From Palleronia rufa (lineage in GTDB: Bacteria > Pseudomonadota > Alphaproteobacteria > Rhodobacterales > Rhodobacteraceae), in the NCBI RefSeq assembly GCF_000743715.1, contig NZ_JQEY01000011.1:54952-113503 (forward strand): a stretch of 58,552 nt of DNA, written 5' to 3'. The notes below the pieces were generated by a model. That model did not search any database. It worked only from the letters and a program-made list of their open reading frames with translations, and was not told the DNA's origin. The position numbers and the translations under genes are program-made. Below are positions 1 to 7,958 of the stretch, piece after piece (the stretch's first letter is position 1; every line of letters starts with the position of its first letter).

Positions 1-197
1 AAAAGGACTTTCATCGTCAGGCATGTCTGGATCGCGGCGTCGCTATATAACGGCTGCCGGCCTCGCTTGCCGGTCGGCGGCGGCACCCAGACCATGTCCG
101 GATCGAACCAGATCGTCAGGGAACCACGCTGCTTCAGCGCTTCGTTGTAGGCCGGCCAGTTCTTTGTCTTGTAGCTCGGCGGGATCGGTCTGCTCAT
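1..197 (-). CDS. IS5-family transposase, N-terminal part (partial at window edge)
   Basis: An open frame starts at ATG 197 on the minus strand and stays open to the window edge, giving about 65 residues. It shows the IS5 N-terminal signature: NWPAYNEALKQRGSLTIW, a W/P-rich stretch, GKRGRQPLYSDAAIQ and TMKVL. Its residues line up with the N-terminus of the intact IS5 transposase at 42754-43686 (NWSTYNDALRKRGSLLIW). The DDE catalytic part would lie outside the window. It would act as a DNA transposase on its own terminal repeats. Confidence 0.85.
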   Translation of the reverse strand, partial: MSRPIPPSYKTKNWPAYNEALKQRGSLTIWFDPDMVWVPPPTGKRGRQPLYSDAAIQTCLTMKVL

Positions 198-262
198 GCA
201 GGACAGCTACCACGCTGGATTCACGAGATGAATCCCTCACCCAGTCTTTGCGCAACAAAGCC
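1..262 (-). mobile_element. IS5-family element, 5' end only, runs off the window
   Basis: The outer end at 247-262 reads on the minus strand as GGCTTTGTTGCGCAAAGA, a typical IS5-type terminal repeat. It is followed inward by the start of an IS5 transposase. The element interrupts an IS3-type orfB remnant that resumes at 263. The rest lies beyond the window. It is related to, but clearly different in sequence from, the complete IS5 element at 42700-43752. Confidence 0.8.
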
Positions 263-264
263 GC

Positions 265-498
265 CAGCATGGCTTCAAGGTGTCGATGAGCGGCAAGGGC
301 AATTGCTATGACAACGCCGCTGTCGAAACCTTCTTCAAGACGATCAAGGCCGAGCTGATCTGGCGCAGGTCATGGGAAACGCGGCGGCAAGCTGAAGTGG
401 CGATCTTTGAATACATCAATGGCTTCTACAATCCGCGTCGCCGCCACTCAGCACTGGACTGGAAAAGCCCCGTCGCATTCGAAAGAAAAGTGGCTTAA
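265..498 (+). pseudogene. IS3-family OrfB, C-terminal fragment
   Basis: The frame reads QHGFKVSMSGKGNCYDNA, then AAVETFFKTIKAEL and FYNPRRRHSALDWKSP. This is the end of an IS3-group integrase-type transposase, including the last acidic catalytic residue in VETFFK. The N-terminal two thirds are missing because IS5 DNA abuts at 262/263. A terminal repeat ending GCGACAGGTCCA at 525-536 marks the right end of the IS. The remnant cannot make a working transposase. Confidence 0.85.
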
Positions 499-536
499 AC
501 GAGCACTTGGGGCGGCACGAAATCGCGACAGGTCCA

Positions 537-746
537 GTCTTGTTCCGCATCGCGCCCAGTCCGGCCTTCACATGTCGACATTCCATGCAGACGGCCGGCA
601 ATCCGGCAGTGCGCAACTCGCTATAGAGCCAGGATCGAGGAAGGTTCCGCCTCGATCTTGCTTTCGAGCGCGACGGTTCCTTCCTCATCGACGATACAGA
701 TGTTCACGGTCTCAAGAGATGCGTCGATCCCCACATAATAGGTCAT
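537..746 (-). pseudogene. IS110-family transposase, N-terminal remnant with internal deletion
   Basis: From ATG 746 on the minus strand the frame reads MTYYVGIDASLETVNICIVD, the IS110 N-terminus with the first DEDD aspartate in GID. It stops after about 42 residues. A second frame then gives SWLYSELRTAGLPAVCMECRH and VKAGLGAMRNKT, a later part of the same family. The missing residues and the frame change show a deletion. The copy is cut at 537 by the IS3 terminal repeat and at 749 by the IS481 element. Confidence 0.75.
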
Positions 747-1716
747 AGGTGTCAGATCCCGCTTGATTGTATGGCCGCTTTTTGAAGAGCCTTGGCTTTT
801 GGCGATGCCAGTCCTTGAGGGCGTCGATAGGCGTTCTGCCCTTCAGGACGGATTGCGGGAGCTGGCCGTTGTAGAGGCGGACATAGCGCAGGATCGTCTG
901 CTCAAGGTCCTCGCCTGATCGGAAGCGATGACTCTGCAGGACGTCCTCGATCCGCCCGTTGAAGCGCTCCACCATGCCGTTGGTTTGCGGCCGCATCGGT
1001 GGTGCGAGGCGATGCTCGATCCCGAGGTCGGCACAGAGGCGGTCGAACTCGTGGTTGCCCGTGGCCGCGCGCTTGCGCAGGCCGAACAGCCGGTCGGTGA
1101 ACTCCTTGCCGTTGTCGGTGAGAACACGTGTGATCTTCATCGGCGCGGCGCGCTCCAGGTCACGCAGGAAGCGGCGCGCGTTGGCGGCCGTCTTCGCTGG
1201 GTAGATGCGGACGAAGACCCATCGGGTCGCACGGTCAATCGCCACGAAGAGGTAGCGTCGCCGCTGCTCGTCCGGCATCTGCGGCAGGTATTTCACGTCG
1301 ACATGCAGATAGCCGGGCTCATAGGCCCTGAAAGGCTTGTGCGCAGGCTTCGGCGCCTTTGGTGTGAGGTCGCGGAGCTTGCTCACCCCATGTCGCCGCA
1401 AACAGCGATCCAGCCCGGAGCGCGAGACGTTCGGGTTCAGGAACTCGCGAACGACGGACAGCAGGTCGTCGAGCGGCAACAGCAGAGCCTTCCGCAACGC
1501 TACGGCAACCGCCTCCTGGGCAGGGGTCAGCGTCGTCTGCAGCCTGTGCGCGGTGTGGCTGTGGTCGTGAACGCCATCCCGCTTGCGCCACTTCCAGACC
1601 GTCTGTTCGGAGATGCTGTAGCGCTCCGCAACCATCCACGCCGGCTCATCGCTCGCCTGCATCGCAGCTCTGATCCTGGGTGTCGTCGTCGCCTGCTTGT
1701 GAAGAGAGATCAGCAT
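712..1716 (-). CDS. IS481-family transposase
   Basis: This 334-residue DDE transposase has an N-terminal helix-turn-helix (MVAERYSISEQTVWKWRKRD, residues 28-47). An RNase H-like integrase core follows: YLHVDVKYLPQM with the first Asp, RVLTDNGKEFTDRLF with the second, and RPQTNGMVERFNGR with the Glu. The frame passes the terminal repeat at 750 and takes its last dozen codons and stop from the neighbouring IS110 remnant. The C-terminus is therefore chimeric. The catalytic residues are intact, so activity is possible. Confidence 0.88.
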   Translation of the reverse strand: MLISLHKQATTTPRIRAAMQASDEPAWMVAERYSISEQTVWKWRKRDGVHDHSHTAHRLQTTLTPAQEAVAVALRKALLLPLDDLLSVVREFLNPNVSRSGLDRCLRRHGVSKLRDLTPKAPKPAHKPFRAYEPGYLHVDVKYLPQMPDEQRRRYLFVAIDRATRWVFVRIYPAKTAANARRFLRDLERAAPMKITRVLTDNGKEFTDRLFGLRKRAATGNHEFDRLCADLGIEHRLAPPMRPQTNGMVERFNGRIEDVLQSHRFRSGEDLEQTILRYVRLYNGQLPQSVLKGRTPIDALKDWHRQKPRLFKKRPYNQAGSDTYDLLCGDRRIS

Positions 1717-1808
1717 GATCGTCCCCCATCCCGAACCTCACGCAGAAACGACCTTGCCATGAAGAGCGCAGACCGGCGAGAGTCTATGTGATCGTCCGGG
1801 ACTGAACA
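750..1808 (-). mobile_element. IS481-family insertion sequence
   Basis: The element is bounded by imperfect inverted ends: TGTCAGATCCCG at 750-761, and on the other strand TGTTCAGTCCCG ending at 1808. It is about 1.06 kb, usual for IS481. It carries one nearly complete transposase. The flanks are different broken elements (IS110 on the left, IS3 orfB on the right) and show no matching target duplication, so rearrangement followed insertion. Confidence 0.7.
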
Positions 1809-1910
1809 GCTACGGAAGGCCCGCAAGCCACGTGTGCTGACGCCAACGACACTGCATAAACGGTTGGCTGGGAAATGGTTCCTGTGTTCCTCGACAAACC
1901 TAAATCTCAT
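1809..1910 (-). pseudogene. IS3-family OrfB, N-terminal stub
   Basis: The stub starts at ATG 1910, overlapping the orfA stop. It reads MRFRFVEEHRNHFPANRLCS, then VVGVSTRGLRAFRS, the usual OrfB start (residues 1-34). The frame then enters IS481 terminal DNA at 1808. The whole integrase core is missing. Confidence 0.8.
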
Positions 1911-2182
1911 TGCTTTAGGCCCGCGAAGAACTGGGTGGCCTTTTTTAGGATTTCCCTCTCCTCCCTGAGAAGCCGGATCTCACGTCGAAGCCGCTCATTC
2001 TCTTTGGCGAGGTCCAAATCCTCTTGTGAAACCACGTTCGTGTCTCGATGCGCTGTGATCCATTTGTTCAGCGTCGACATTCCAACGCCCAGATCATCAG
2101 CCACCTGCTTGCGCGTCAGCCCGCTGGTCAGCGCAATACGCACCGCATCCTGGCGGAATTCGTCCGTCCGTTTCAATCCCAT
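1907..2182 (-). CDS. IS3-family OrfA (helix-turn-helix protein)
   Basis: This complete 91-residue OrfA has a helix-turn-helix (residues about 10-45: DAVRIALTSGLTRKQVADDL, then GVGMSTLNKWI) and a C-terminal leucine-zipper region (LAKENERLRREIRLLREE). In IS3 elements OrfA binds the terminal repeats and is joined to OrfB by a -1 frameshift. Its stop overlaps the orfB start by ATGA. OrfB is cut after about 34 codons, so this copy cannot make the OrfAB transposase. Confidence 0.88.
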   Translation of the reverse strand: MGLKRTDEFRQDAVRIALTSGLTRKQVADDLGVGMSTLNKWITAHRDTNVVSQEDLDLAKENERLRREIRLLREEREILKKATQFFAGLKQ

Positions 2183-2245
2183 AGTTCGTCTCCTTTGTTG
2201 CAGTAAATGCTATCAAAGGAGCGGCATCAAACCGCGACAGGTCCA

Positions 2246-2570
2246 CTCTGGGCGAATGCGAGATCGAACGCGGAGAGAAACTGCCGACAGAATGCGGGGT
2301 CGAGGGCCATGAGGTGTCTTGGAATGGCCTTCTTCTTGGCCGACCAGAGATTGCGCGACCGGCAGCAGTGGTTCGCCATCGCAGCGTAGAGGGTCGCAAT
2401 TACCGAACGGAGCTCGTCCCGGCCGCGAGGATCGCGAATGTCCTCGATCATGTCGGTTATGGCATAGCGCGAGTCATCTCGCTCACGCGAGTTCCATGGT
2501 AGAGGTCCTACCTCCAGAATCCGGTCCGCCAATGCCTTGGCTTGACGTCCCAGTTCGGTGGGCTGGGAGG
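2246..2570 (-). pseudogene. Remnant of a chromosomal gene, possibly a nucleotidyltransferase-type C-terminal domain
   Basis: The stretch between the IS3 end (2245) and the IS256 start (about 2571) is open on the minus strand for about 108 codons. It has normal-looking protein content: DSRYAITDMIEDIRDPRGRD, LRSVIATLYAAMANH, NLWSAKKKAIPRHLMALDP. A helical domain containing RW-S-KKKAIPRHL-ALDP recalls the C-terminal part of some nucleotidyltransferases, but I cannot confirm that. Start and stop both come from the flanking IS DNA, so the true gene is cut at both ends. Confidence 0.5.
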
Positions 2571-3420
2571 TTAGTGTCCGCGCACGTGGTGTAATTTCTG
2601 CGCCTTCATCGGTGTGATCCCGGGTGGCCATCGAGGTGGAGTTTCGACGCTTCAACCACGGACCACACGGAGACCCCGATGACCAAGACCAACATGGACC
2701 TGTCCGAGCTGCTGGCCAAGCATGATCAGGGAGACTTCCTGCGCACCATCGCCGAGGCGGTGCTGCAACTGATCATGAAAGCTGATGTCGACGGCCTGAT
2801 CGATGCCGGGCGGCATGAATGCAGCGGCGAGCGGACGACCTGGCGCAACGGGTATCGAGAGCGCGCCCTCGATACCCGGCTGGGCACGCTGAACCTGCGG
2901 GTGCGGAAGCTCCGGCAGGGCAGCTACTTCCCGGGCTTCCTCGAGGCGCGGGAGACCTCGGAGCAAGCCTTGGTCGCGCTCGCCATGGGTCTCGAACCGA
3001 TGGTGACCACATGGCTCGCTCCAGGAGGCCTGGATCGGCGGTGTCTCCACCCGCCGTGTGGACGAGCTGGTGCAGGCAATGGGCCTGTCCGGCATCTCGA
3101 AGAGCACCGTGTCGAAGCTGTGCAAGGATATCGACGAGCGCGTCGGCGAGTTCCTGAACCGTCCGTTGACGGGTGAATGGCCCTATGTCTGGCTGGACGC
3201 GACCTACCTGAAGGTCCGCCAGGGTGGACGCATCGTGCCTGTCGCGGCCATAATCGCCGTCGCCGCAAACACCGAGGGCCGTAGGGAAATCATCGGGCTC
3301 GGCGTTGGACCTTCGGAGACCGCGACCTTCTGGACCGAGTTCCTGCGATCCCTGAAGGCCCGGGGCCTGGACGGGGTCAGGCTGGTGATCAGCGATGCTC
3401 ACACCGGCCTCCGGGCTGCT
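2571..3420 (+). mobile_element. IS256-family element, left part, cut by IS630
   Basis: The left end begins near 2571 (TTAGTGTCCGCGCACGTGGT), and the transposase gene starts at 2679. The right part is missing because an IS630 element begins at TA 3420-3421 inside the transposase gene. The exact left boundary is an estimate because its partner repeat is absent. Confidence 0.6.
2679..3420 (+). pseudogene. IS256-family transposase, frameshifted and truncated
   Basis: The first frame (2679 to about 3000) gives the N-terminal half: MTKTNMDLSELLAKHDQGDF, DGLIDAGRHECSGERTTWRN, RALDTRLGTLNLRVRKLRQG. A second frame from about 3010 resumes with LQEAWIGGVSTRRVDELVQA. It then gives GISKSTVSKLCKDIDERV and the mutator-type core with the first catalytic Asp in YVWLDATYLKVR, then RLVISDAHTGL with the second. 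Extra bases near 2975-3010 break the frame. The gene is cut at 3420 by IS630, losing the last catalytic Glu. It is not functional. Confidence 0.82.
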
Positions 3421-4469
3421 AGAGCGGGATGAAATCAGCCTGAATCGATAGAGGATTCACAGGCCTGCATTTTGGTGATTCACTGTTGCCGACCACAAGA
3501 TGGAGGGCGAGTAGTGGGTAGAGCACTTTCAATGGACCTTCGAGAGAGGGCAATGGCGCGGCTGTTGGGGGGCGAGAGCGTGCGTCAGGTCGCAGCGGCC
3601 CTGGATGTGGCTCCGTCCAGTGTTGTGAAGTGGTCGCAGCGTTTGCGTGCGACCGGGAGTTGCGCTCCGGCAGGGACAGGCGGCCACCCGCCACGCAAGA
3701 TTGCAGGCGGGCATGAGGCGTGGCTTCTGGAGCGGATAACGGAGCCGTTCACACTGCGCGGACTGGTGGTGGAACTGGCCGAGCGCGGGCTCAAGGTCGA
3801 CTACCGCACCGTCTGGGCCTTCGTGCGCCGCACGGGCTACTCGTTCAAAAAAAGACCCAACTCGCCGAGGAGCAGAACCGCCCCGACGTGAGCCGCCGCC
3901 GTGTGCGCTGGAAGCGGCACCAGGGCCGGATCGACCCCCGTCGTCTCGTGTTCATTGATGAAACCTGGGCCAAGACCAACATGGCCCCGCTGCGCGGCTG
4001 GGCTCCCAGAGGTGAACGCCTGATCGGGCGGGCCCCGCATGGTCACTGGCGCACCATGACCTTTATCGCAGCGCTGCGTCATGATCGGATCGACGCGCCC
4101 TTTGTTTTGGACGGTCCCGTCAACGGCGAAGCGTTCCGGGCTTATGTCGCGCACGTGCTCGTCCCAACCCTGCGCCCGGGCGATGTGGTGGTTATGGACA
4201 ATCTGGGCAGCCACAAAGGGCAAGCCGTGCGGCAGGCGATCCGTAACGCGAAAGCGCATCTACTTTTTCTGCCGCCCTACAGCCCCGACCTGAACCCGAT
4301 TGAACAGGTCTTCTCGAAGCTCAAACACATGCTCCGCAACGCAGCCGAGCGCACAATGGAGGCAACGTGGCGCAGGATCGGGACACTGCTCGACCGCTTC
4401 AGCCCACAGGAGTGCGCGAACTACCTCGCCAATACTGGATACGCTTCAAGCTAATCTCATCATGCTCTA
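3420..4469 (+). mobile_element. IS630-family insertion sequence, complete
   Basis: The terminal repeats are TAGAGCGGGATGAAATCAGC at 3420 and, on the other strand, TAGAGCATGATGAGATTAGC ending at 4469. Both begin at a TA dinucleotide, the normal IS630/Tc1 target. The length is about 1.05 kb. It sits inside the IS256 transposase on the left and at the 3' end of the DUF6314 gene on the right. A second copy, identical as far as seen, begins at 58236. Confidence 0.88.
3514..4454 (+). CDS. IS630-family transposase, two frames joined by a probable -1 frameshift
   Basis: The first frame starts at GTG 3514 after a GGAGGG site. It encodes a helix-turn-helix domain ([32 protein letters not shown]) and runs to 3891. 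The second frame continues as [19 protein letters not shown] and the DDE core: [42 protein letters not shown]. The frames meet at a run of seven A (CAAAAAAAG, about 3846-3854), where -1 slippage would fuse them. All three catalytic acids are present. Programmed frameshifting is known in this family; here it is inferred from the A7 run. Confidence 0.85.
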
Positions 4470-4895
4470 TTGATCCGCCGGATGCAGCCGGCGGTAGGTC
4501 GAGCGCATCCGGTAGTCCTTTTTCGGCCCGATCACCTCCCACTCGGTCTCCCATCTCGGCCAGCGGCCGAAATCGTACGAGACCACGTAGAGATCAGGCG
4601 CGCAGCGATGGCGCGCCCGCGGCGTGTGCACGCTGGCGTCGAAGCAATGGAACGGGCGCCCGTCGCCGAAGGTGACGTGGATACGCGCCCCGTCCTGGCG
4701 CCAGGTATGGGTCTGGCTGGCCGCCATGCTGCGATCGTTGATCATCAGGCAGCCGTCCTCACAGTAGATGAGCGTCGTGCCCTCCAGGACGAACGCGGCC
4801 CGGCCCGTCAGACAGCCCATGGGCGTGCGGTCGGGCCCGGTGATCTCACGGCGGAGCGACCAGCATCCGGCGAAATCCTGCAGTCCGAGCGCCAT
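4467..4895 (-). CDS. DUF6314 family protein
   Basis: This 142-residue protein has the DUF6314 pattern: FAGCWSLRREI near the N-terminus, a lipocalin-like barrel with GCLMINDRSMAASQTHTWR and GRPFHCFDAS, then DLYVVSYDFGRWPRWETEW and GPKKDYRMRSTYRR. The biochemical function of the family is unknown. The stop codon TAG is made exactly at the IS630 junction (TA target plus first IS base), so the C-terminus may be trimmed by a few residues. It is divergent from purB. The family name is recognised by pattern only. Confidence 0.8.
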   Translation of the reverse strand: MALGLQDFAGCWSLRREITGPDRTPMGCLTGRAAFVLEGTTLIYCEDGCLMINDRSMAASQTHTWRQDGARIHVTFGDGRPFHCFDASVHTPRARHRCAPDLYVVSYDFGRWPRWETEWEVIGPKKDYRMRSTYRRLHPADQ

Positions 4896-4973
4896 CCGGT
4901 CCTCCTTGCCGCCCCCGGTCGCGCGGTCTACACCGCGCCCGATCCCGCCATGCTAGCAAGAAGGCCGCGCGCC

Positions 4974-6290
4974 ATGATCCCCCGTTATTCCCGTCCCGAA
5001 ATGGTTGCGATCTGGGAGCCACAGTCGAAGTTCCGCATCTGGTTCGAGATCGAGGCCCACGCCTGCGACGCCATGGCCGACCTCGGCGTGATCCCAAAGG
5101 AAAGCGCGCGTGCCGTCTGGGCCGCAAAGGACGCCACGTTCGACGTTGCCCGTATCGACGAGATCGAGGCCGAGACCCGCCACGACGTCATCGCCTTCCT
5201 CACCCATCTGGCCGAGATCCTCGGCGCCGACAACGCGCGCTTCGTCCACCAGGGGATGACGTCTTCGGACGTGCTCGACACCTGTTTCAACGTCCAGCTC
5301 ACCCGTGCGTCGGACATCCTGATCGCCGATGTGGAAAAGCTGCTCGTCGCCCTCAAGACCCGCGCCTTCGAGCACAAGGACACGGTGCGCATCGGCCGGT
5401 CCCACGGGATTCACGCCGAACCGACGACCATGGGCCTGACCTTCGCGCGTTTCTACGCCGAGATGGACCGCAACCTGACCCGGCTGCGCGACGCCCGGGC
5501 CGAAATCGCCACGGGTGCGATTTCCGGCGCGGTCGGCACCTTCGCCAATATCGACCCGGCGGTCGAGGACCACGTCTGCGACAAGCTGGGCCTGGTACCG
5601 GAGCCCATTTCCACCCAGGTGATCCCGCGCGACCGACATGCCGCCTTCTTTGCTACCCTGGGCGTCGTCGCCAGCAGCATCGAGAACATCGCCACCGAGA
5701 TCCGCCACATGCAGCGGACCGAGGTGCTGGAGGCAGAGGAATTCTTCTCAAAGGGCCAGAAGGGCTCATCGGCCATGCCGCACAAGCGCAACCCGGTGCT
5801 GTCGGAGAACCTCACCGGGCTTGCCCGGCTTGTGCGGATGGCGGTCATCCCGGCCATGGAGAACGTCGCCCTCTGGCATGAACGCGACATATCGCACTCC
5901 AGCGTAGAGCGAAACATCGGGCCCGACACCACGGTGACGCTGGATTTCGCGCTGGCACGACTGACCGGGCTGATCGAGAAGCTGGTCATCTACCCCGAGC
6001 GGATGCTGGAGAACATGCACAGGTTCCGCGGGCTGGTGATGTCGCAAAGGGTGCTGCTGGCCCTGACCCAGGCTGGCGTCAGCCGGGAGAACGCTTACGC
6101 CCTTGTTCAACGGAACGCGATGAAGGTCTGGACCGAGGGCAAGGATTTCAAGACCGAGCTTCTGGCCGACGCGGACGTGACCGCCGCCCTGTCGCCCGGG
6201 GAGATCGCGGAGAAATTCGATCTGGACTACCACACCAAGCATGTGGACACGATCTTTGACCGCGTCTTTGGCGACGGGGATCCCGGCTAG
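4974..6290 (+). CDS. purB: Adenylosuccinate lyase
   Basis: PurB cleaves SAICAR and adenylosuccinate, releasing fumarate, in cytoplasmic purine synthesis. The 438 residues match the usual length. The fumarase/aspartase-superfamily signature KGSSAMPHKRNP is present. The substrate motifs RSHGIHAEPTTMG (catalytic His region) and VHQGMTSSDVLDT are also clear. The start is placed at 4974 (MIPRYSRPEM), where family homology begins. The open frame extends upstream across the DUF6314 gene but without purB-like residues. A hairpin terminator follows directly. Confidence 0.97.
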   Translation: MIPRYSRPEMVAIWEPQSKFRIWFEIEAHACDAMADLGVIPKESARAVWAAKDATFDVARIDEIEAETRHDVIAFLTHLAEILGADNARFVHQGMTSSDVLDTCFNVQLTRASDILIADVEKLLVALKTRAFEHKDTVRIGRSHGIHAEPTTMGLTFARFYAEMDRNLTRLRDARAEIATGAISGAVGTFANIDPAVEDHVCDKLGLVPEPISTQVIPRDRHAAFFATLGVVASSIENIATEIRHMQRTEVLEAEEFFSKGQKGSSAMPHKRNPVLSENLTGLARLVRMAVIPAMENVALWHERDISHSSVERNIGPDTTVTLDFALARLTGLIEKLVIYPERMLENMHRFRGLVMSQRVLLALTQAGVSRENAYALVQRNAMKVWTEGKDFKTELLADADVTAALSPGEIAEKFDLDYHTKHVDTIFDRVFGDGDPG

Positions 6291-6292
6291 GG

Positions 6293-6319
6293 CCGGTCCC
6301 TCTCCCGGACCGGTTCTTT
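6293..6319 (+). terminator. Probable intrinsic terminator of purB
   Basis: An inverted repeat CCGGTCC / GGACCGG (6293-6299 and 6307-6313) with a 7-base loop is followed by TTCTTT. It starts three bases after the purB stop. Confidence 0.6.
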
Positions 6320-6355
6320 CGCCGCCCCACGCCGCTGGCGGTTTCGTGCGCCAGG

Positions 6356-6499
6356 TCAATAACGCGGTACGATCAGGTGCGCCTTTGACGTCGGTGGCTG
6401 CTCGGCCGACATGGTCGTGGCGCGGACGGTTTGCGCCGTCGTGGCCCCGCAAGCCGACAGGACGGCGCCGGTGATCAGCAGAAGAATGATGCGCGACAT
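6356..6499 (-). CDS. Small putative lipoprotein
   Basis: This 47-residue product has a signal peptide (MSRIILLLITGAVL) and lipobox LSAC, so Cys16 would be the lipidated residue. A short polar tail (TTAQTVRATTMSAEQPPTS) follows. The start at 6499 is chosen because GAGGAGATC lies six bases upstream and the signal peptide begins there. No family is recognised and the role is unknown. It is convergent with purB. Confidence 0.6.
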   Translation of the reverse strand: MSRIILLLITGAVLSACGATTAQTVRATTMSAEQPPTSKAHLIVPRY

Positions 6500-6890
6500 G
6501 GGTTGATCTCCTCGACAATCCGGAGCGGACCCGCCGCCCCATGCCATTGACTCTGCTCCGTTCGCGGCGGCGGCGATGTGATCGCGGTCACGGCACCGAA
6601 GCGTCGCCCGAACCGTTGCCGAGAGTGGTGTTTCGGCCGTCGCTGACATCCGCCGGTGTTGCGTGTCGGCGTTTGAGGAACGGGTGACTATCGAAGTCCT
6701 GCCGGCCTGCGTCGATGCGAGTCGTCATCGCCTGTTGCTCCAGGTCGGGATATTCCCTATCGCGCGCGGCCGGCACGGTTGACGGCTGCGGGATTGCCGC
6801 CTGCGTGCCTCTCGCCGGCTGACCGTAATCCGGCCTTAACACTCTTGCGGCTAATCTGACCCGCACGAAGACCTCCGGGAAAGGATGAAC

Positions 6891-7958
6891 ATGAGCTCTG
6901 GGCTGGCGATTCGCGATACGGACCGGAACGCTCTTCCACCCGATCTTCCCTCCTCGGGGTTCACGCGCCGGCAGAAGGCGGCCATCGTCGTCCGCCTTTT
7001 GCTTGCCGAAGGCGTGCAGTTGCCGCTGTCGGACCTGCCCGAACAGCTTCAGGCGGAACTGACCCGCCAGATCAGCGCCATGCGGTTCATCGACCGCGGG
7101 ACGCTGCGCAACGTCATCGAAGAATTCGCGACAGAGCTGGACTCCATCGGTCTGGCCTTTCCCGGCGGGCTCGAAGGCACGCTCCGGATCCTCGAAGGGG
7201 CGATCAGCCCGGACATGGCCGCAAAACTCCGTCAGCAATCGGGCGTCATCTGGGGCGACGATCCCTGGGACACGATCGCCGCGTTTCCCGTACCGCGCCT
7301 TTTGCAGCTGATCCGCAACGAAAGCCCCGAAATCGGGGCGGTCGTCCTGTCCAAGCTCGACATCGCGAAGGCGGCGGACCTTCTATCCGCCCTGCCCGGC
7401 CCCGACGCGCGCCGCCTGACCATCGCGGTGTCGGAAACCTCCGGCATCGCCCCGGACGCGGTGAAGCGGATCGGCGTCGCTCTGGCGGCGGAACTCAAGG
7501 CGGAGCCCCCCCGCGCCTTCGCCGCCGCCGCCGTGGCGCGCCTGGGCGCGATCCTCGATGTGGCGCCGGCCCCGACCCGGGAAGAGGTACTCGCCGGTCT
7601 CTCCGAAGAGGATGAGGCGCTGGCCGCGGAGGTCCGCCTGGCGATCTTCACCTTTGCCGACATCCCCGCGCGGCTGGAGGCGCGCGACGTACCGTCGGTG
7701 GCCAAGGCTGTCGAGCAGGAGCGCCTGGTGCTCGCCCTGGCCGGCGCCACGGCAGCGCCGGCGCTTGCCGCCGTCGCGGAGTTCTTGTTGTCGAACCTCC
7801 CGGGCCGGCTGGCCGATTCGATCCGGGAGGAGGTTGCCGAACTGGGAGAGCCCGACGCCGCCGAGGCCGAGCGCGCCCATATCGACATCGTCCGCGCGAT
7901 CCGCCGCCTCTCGGATGCCGGTGAGATCAAGCTTTCCGATCGCCCGCCGGCAAGCTGA
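6891..7958 (+). CDS. FliG-like flagellar motor switch protein (orphan)
   Basis: FliG forms the switch-complex ring that contacts the stator. The 355 residues have FliG layout: an N-terminal helical domain, a middle domain with an EHPQ-like motif changed to ESPEIGAVVLSKL (about 150-162), and a C-terminal domain ending SNLPGRLADSIREE then RAIRRLSDAGEI. The torque-helix stretch LAIFTFADIPARLEARDV lacks the usual adjacent acidic pair (DDRS becomes EARD). No other flagellar gene is present in the window. GGAAAGG six bases before ATG 6891 favours that start over 6885. It could be a working FliG or a diverged paralogue. Confidence 0.75.
   Translation: MSSGLAIRDTDRNALPPDLPSSGFTRRQKAAIVVRLLLAEGVQLPLSDLPEQLQAELTRQISAMRFIDRGTLRNVIEEFATELDSIGLAFPGGLEGTLRILEGAISPDMAAKLRQQSGVIWGDDPWDTIAAFPVPRLLQLIRNESPEIGAVVLSKLDIAKAADLLSALPGPDARRLTIAVSETSGIAPDAVKRIGVALAAELKAEPPRAFAAAAVARLGAILDVAPAPTREEVLAGLSEEDEALAAEVRLAIFTFADIPARLEARDVPSVAKAVEQERLVLALAGATAAPALAAVAEFLLSNLPGRLADSIREEVAELGEPDAAEAERAHIDIVRAIRRLSDAGEIKLSDRPPAS

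Larger units (their letters stand above)
1809..2245 (-). mobile_element. IS3-family element, left half only
   Basis: A terminal repeat reading TGGACCTGTCGCGG on the minus strand ends at 2245. It matches the right-end repeat of the IS3 remnant at 525-536. The segment carries a complete orfA and the first codons of orfB, and IS481 DNA then abuts at 1808/1809. It is inverted relative to the orfB C-terminal remnant at 265-498, so the two halves are not one simply interrupted element. Confidence 0.75.

Noticed and set aside
4470-4973. Upstream extension of the purB frame to 4470
   Set aside because: It runs antisense through the DUF6314 gene and lacks purB-like residues; MIPRYSRPEM at 4974 fits the family start.
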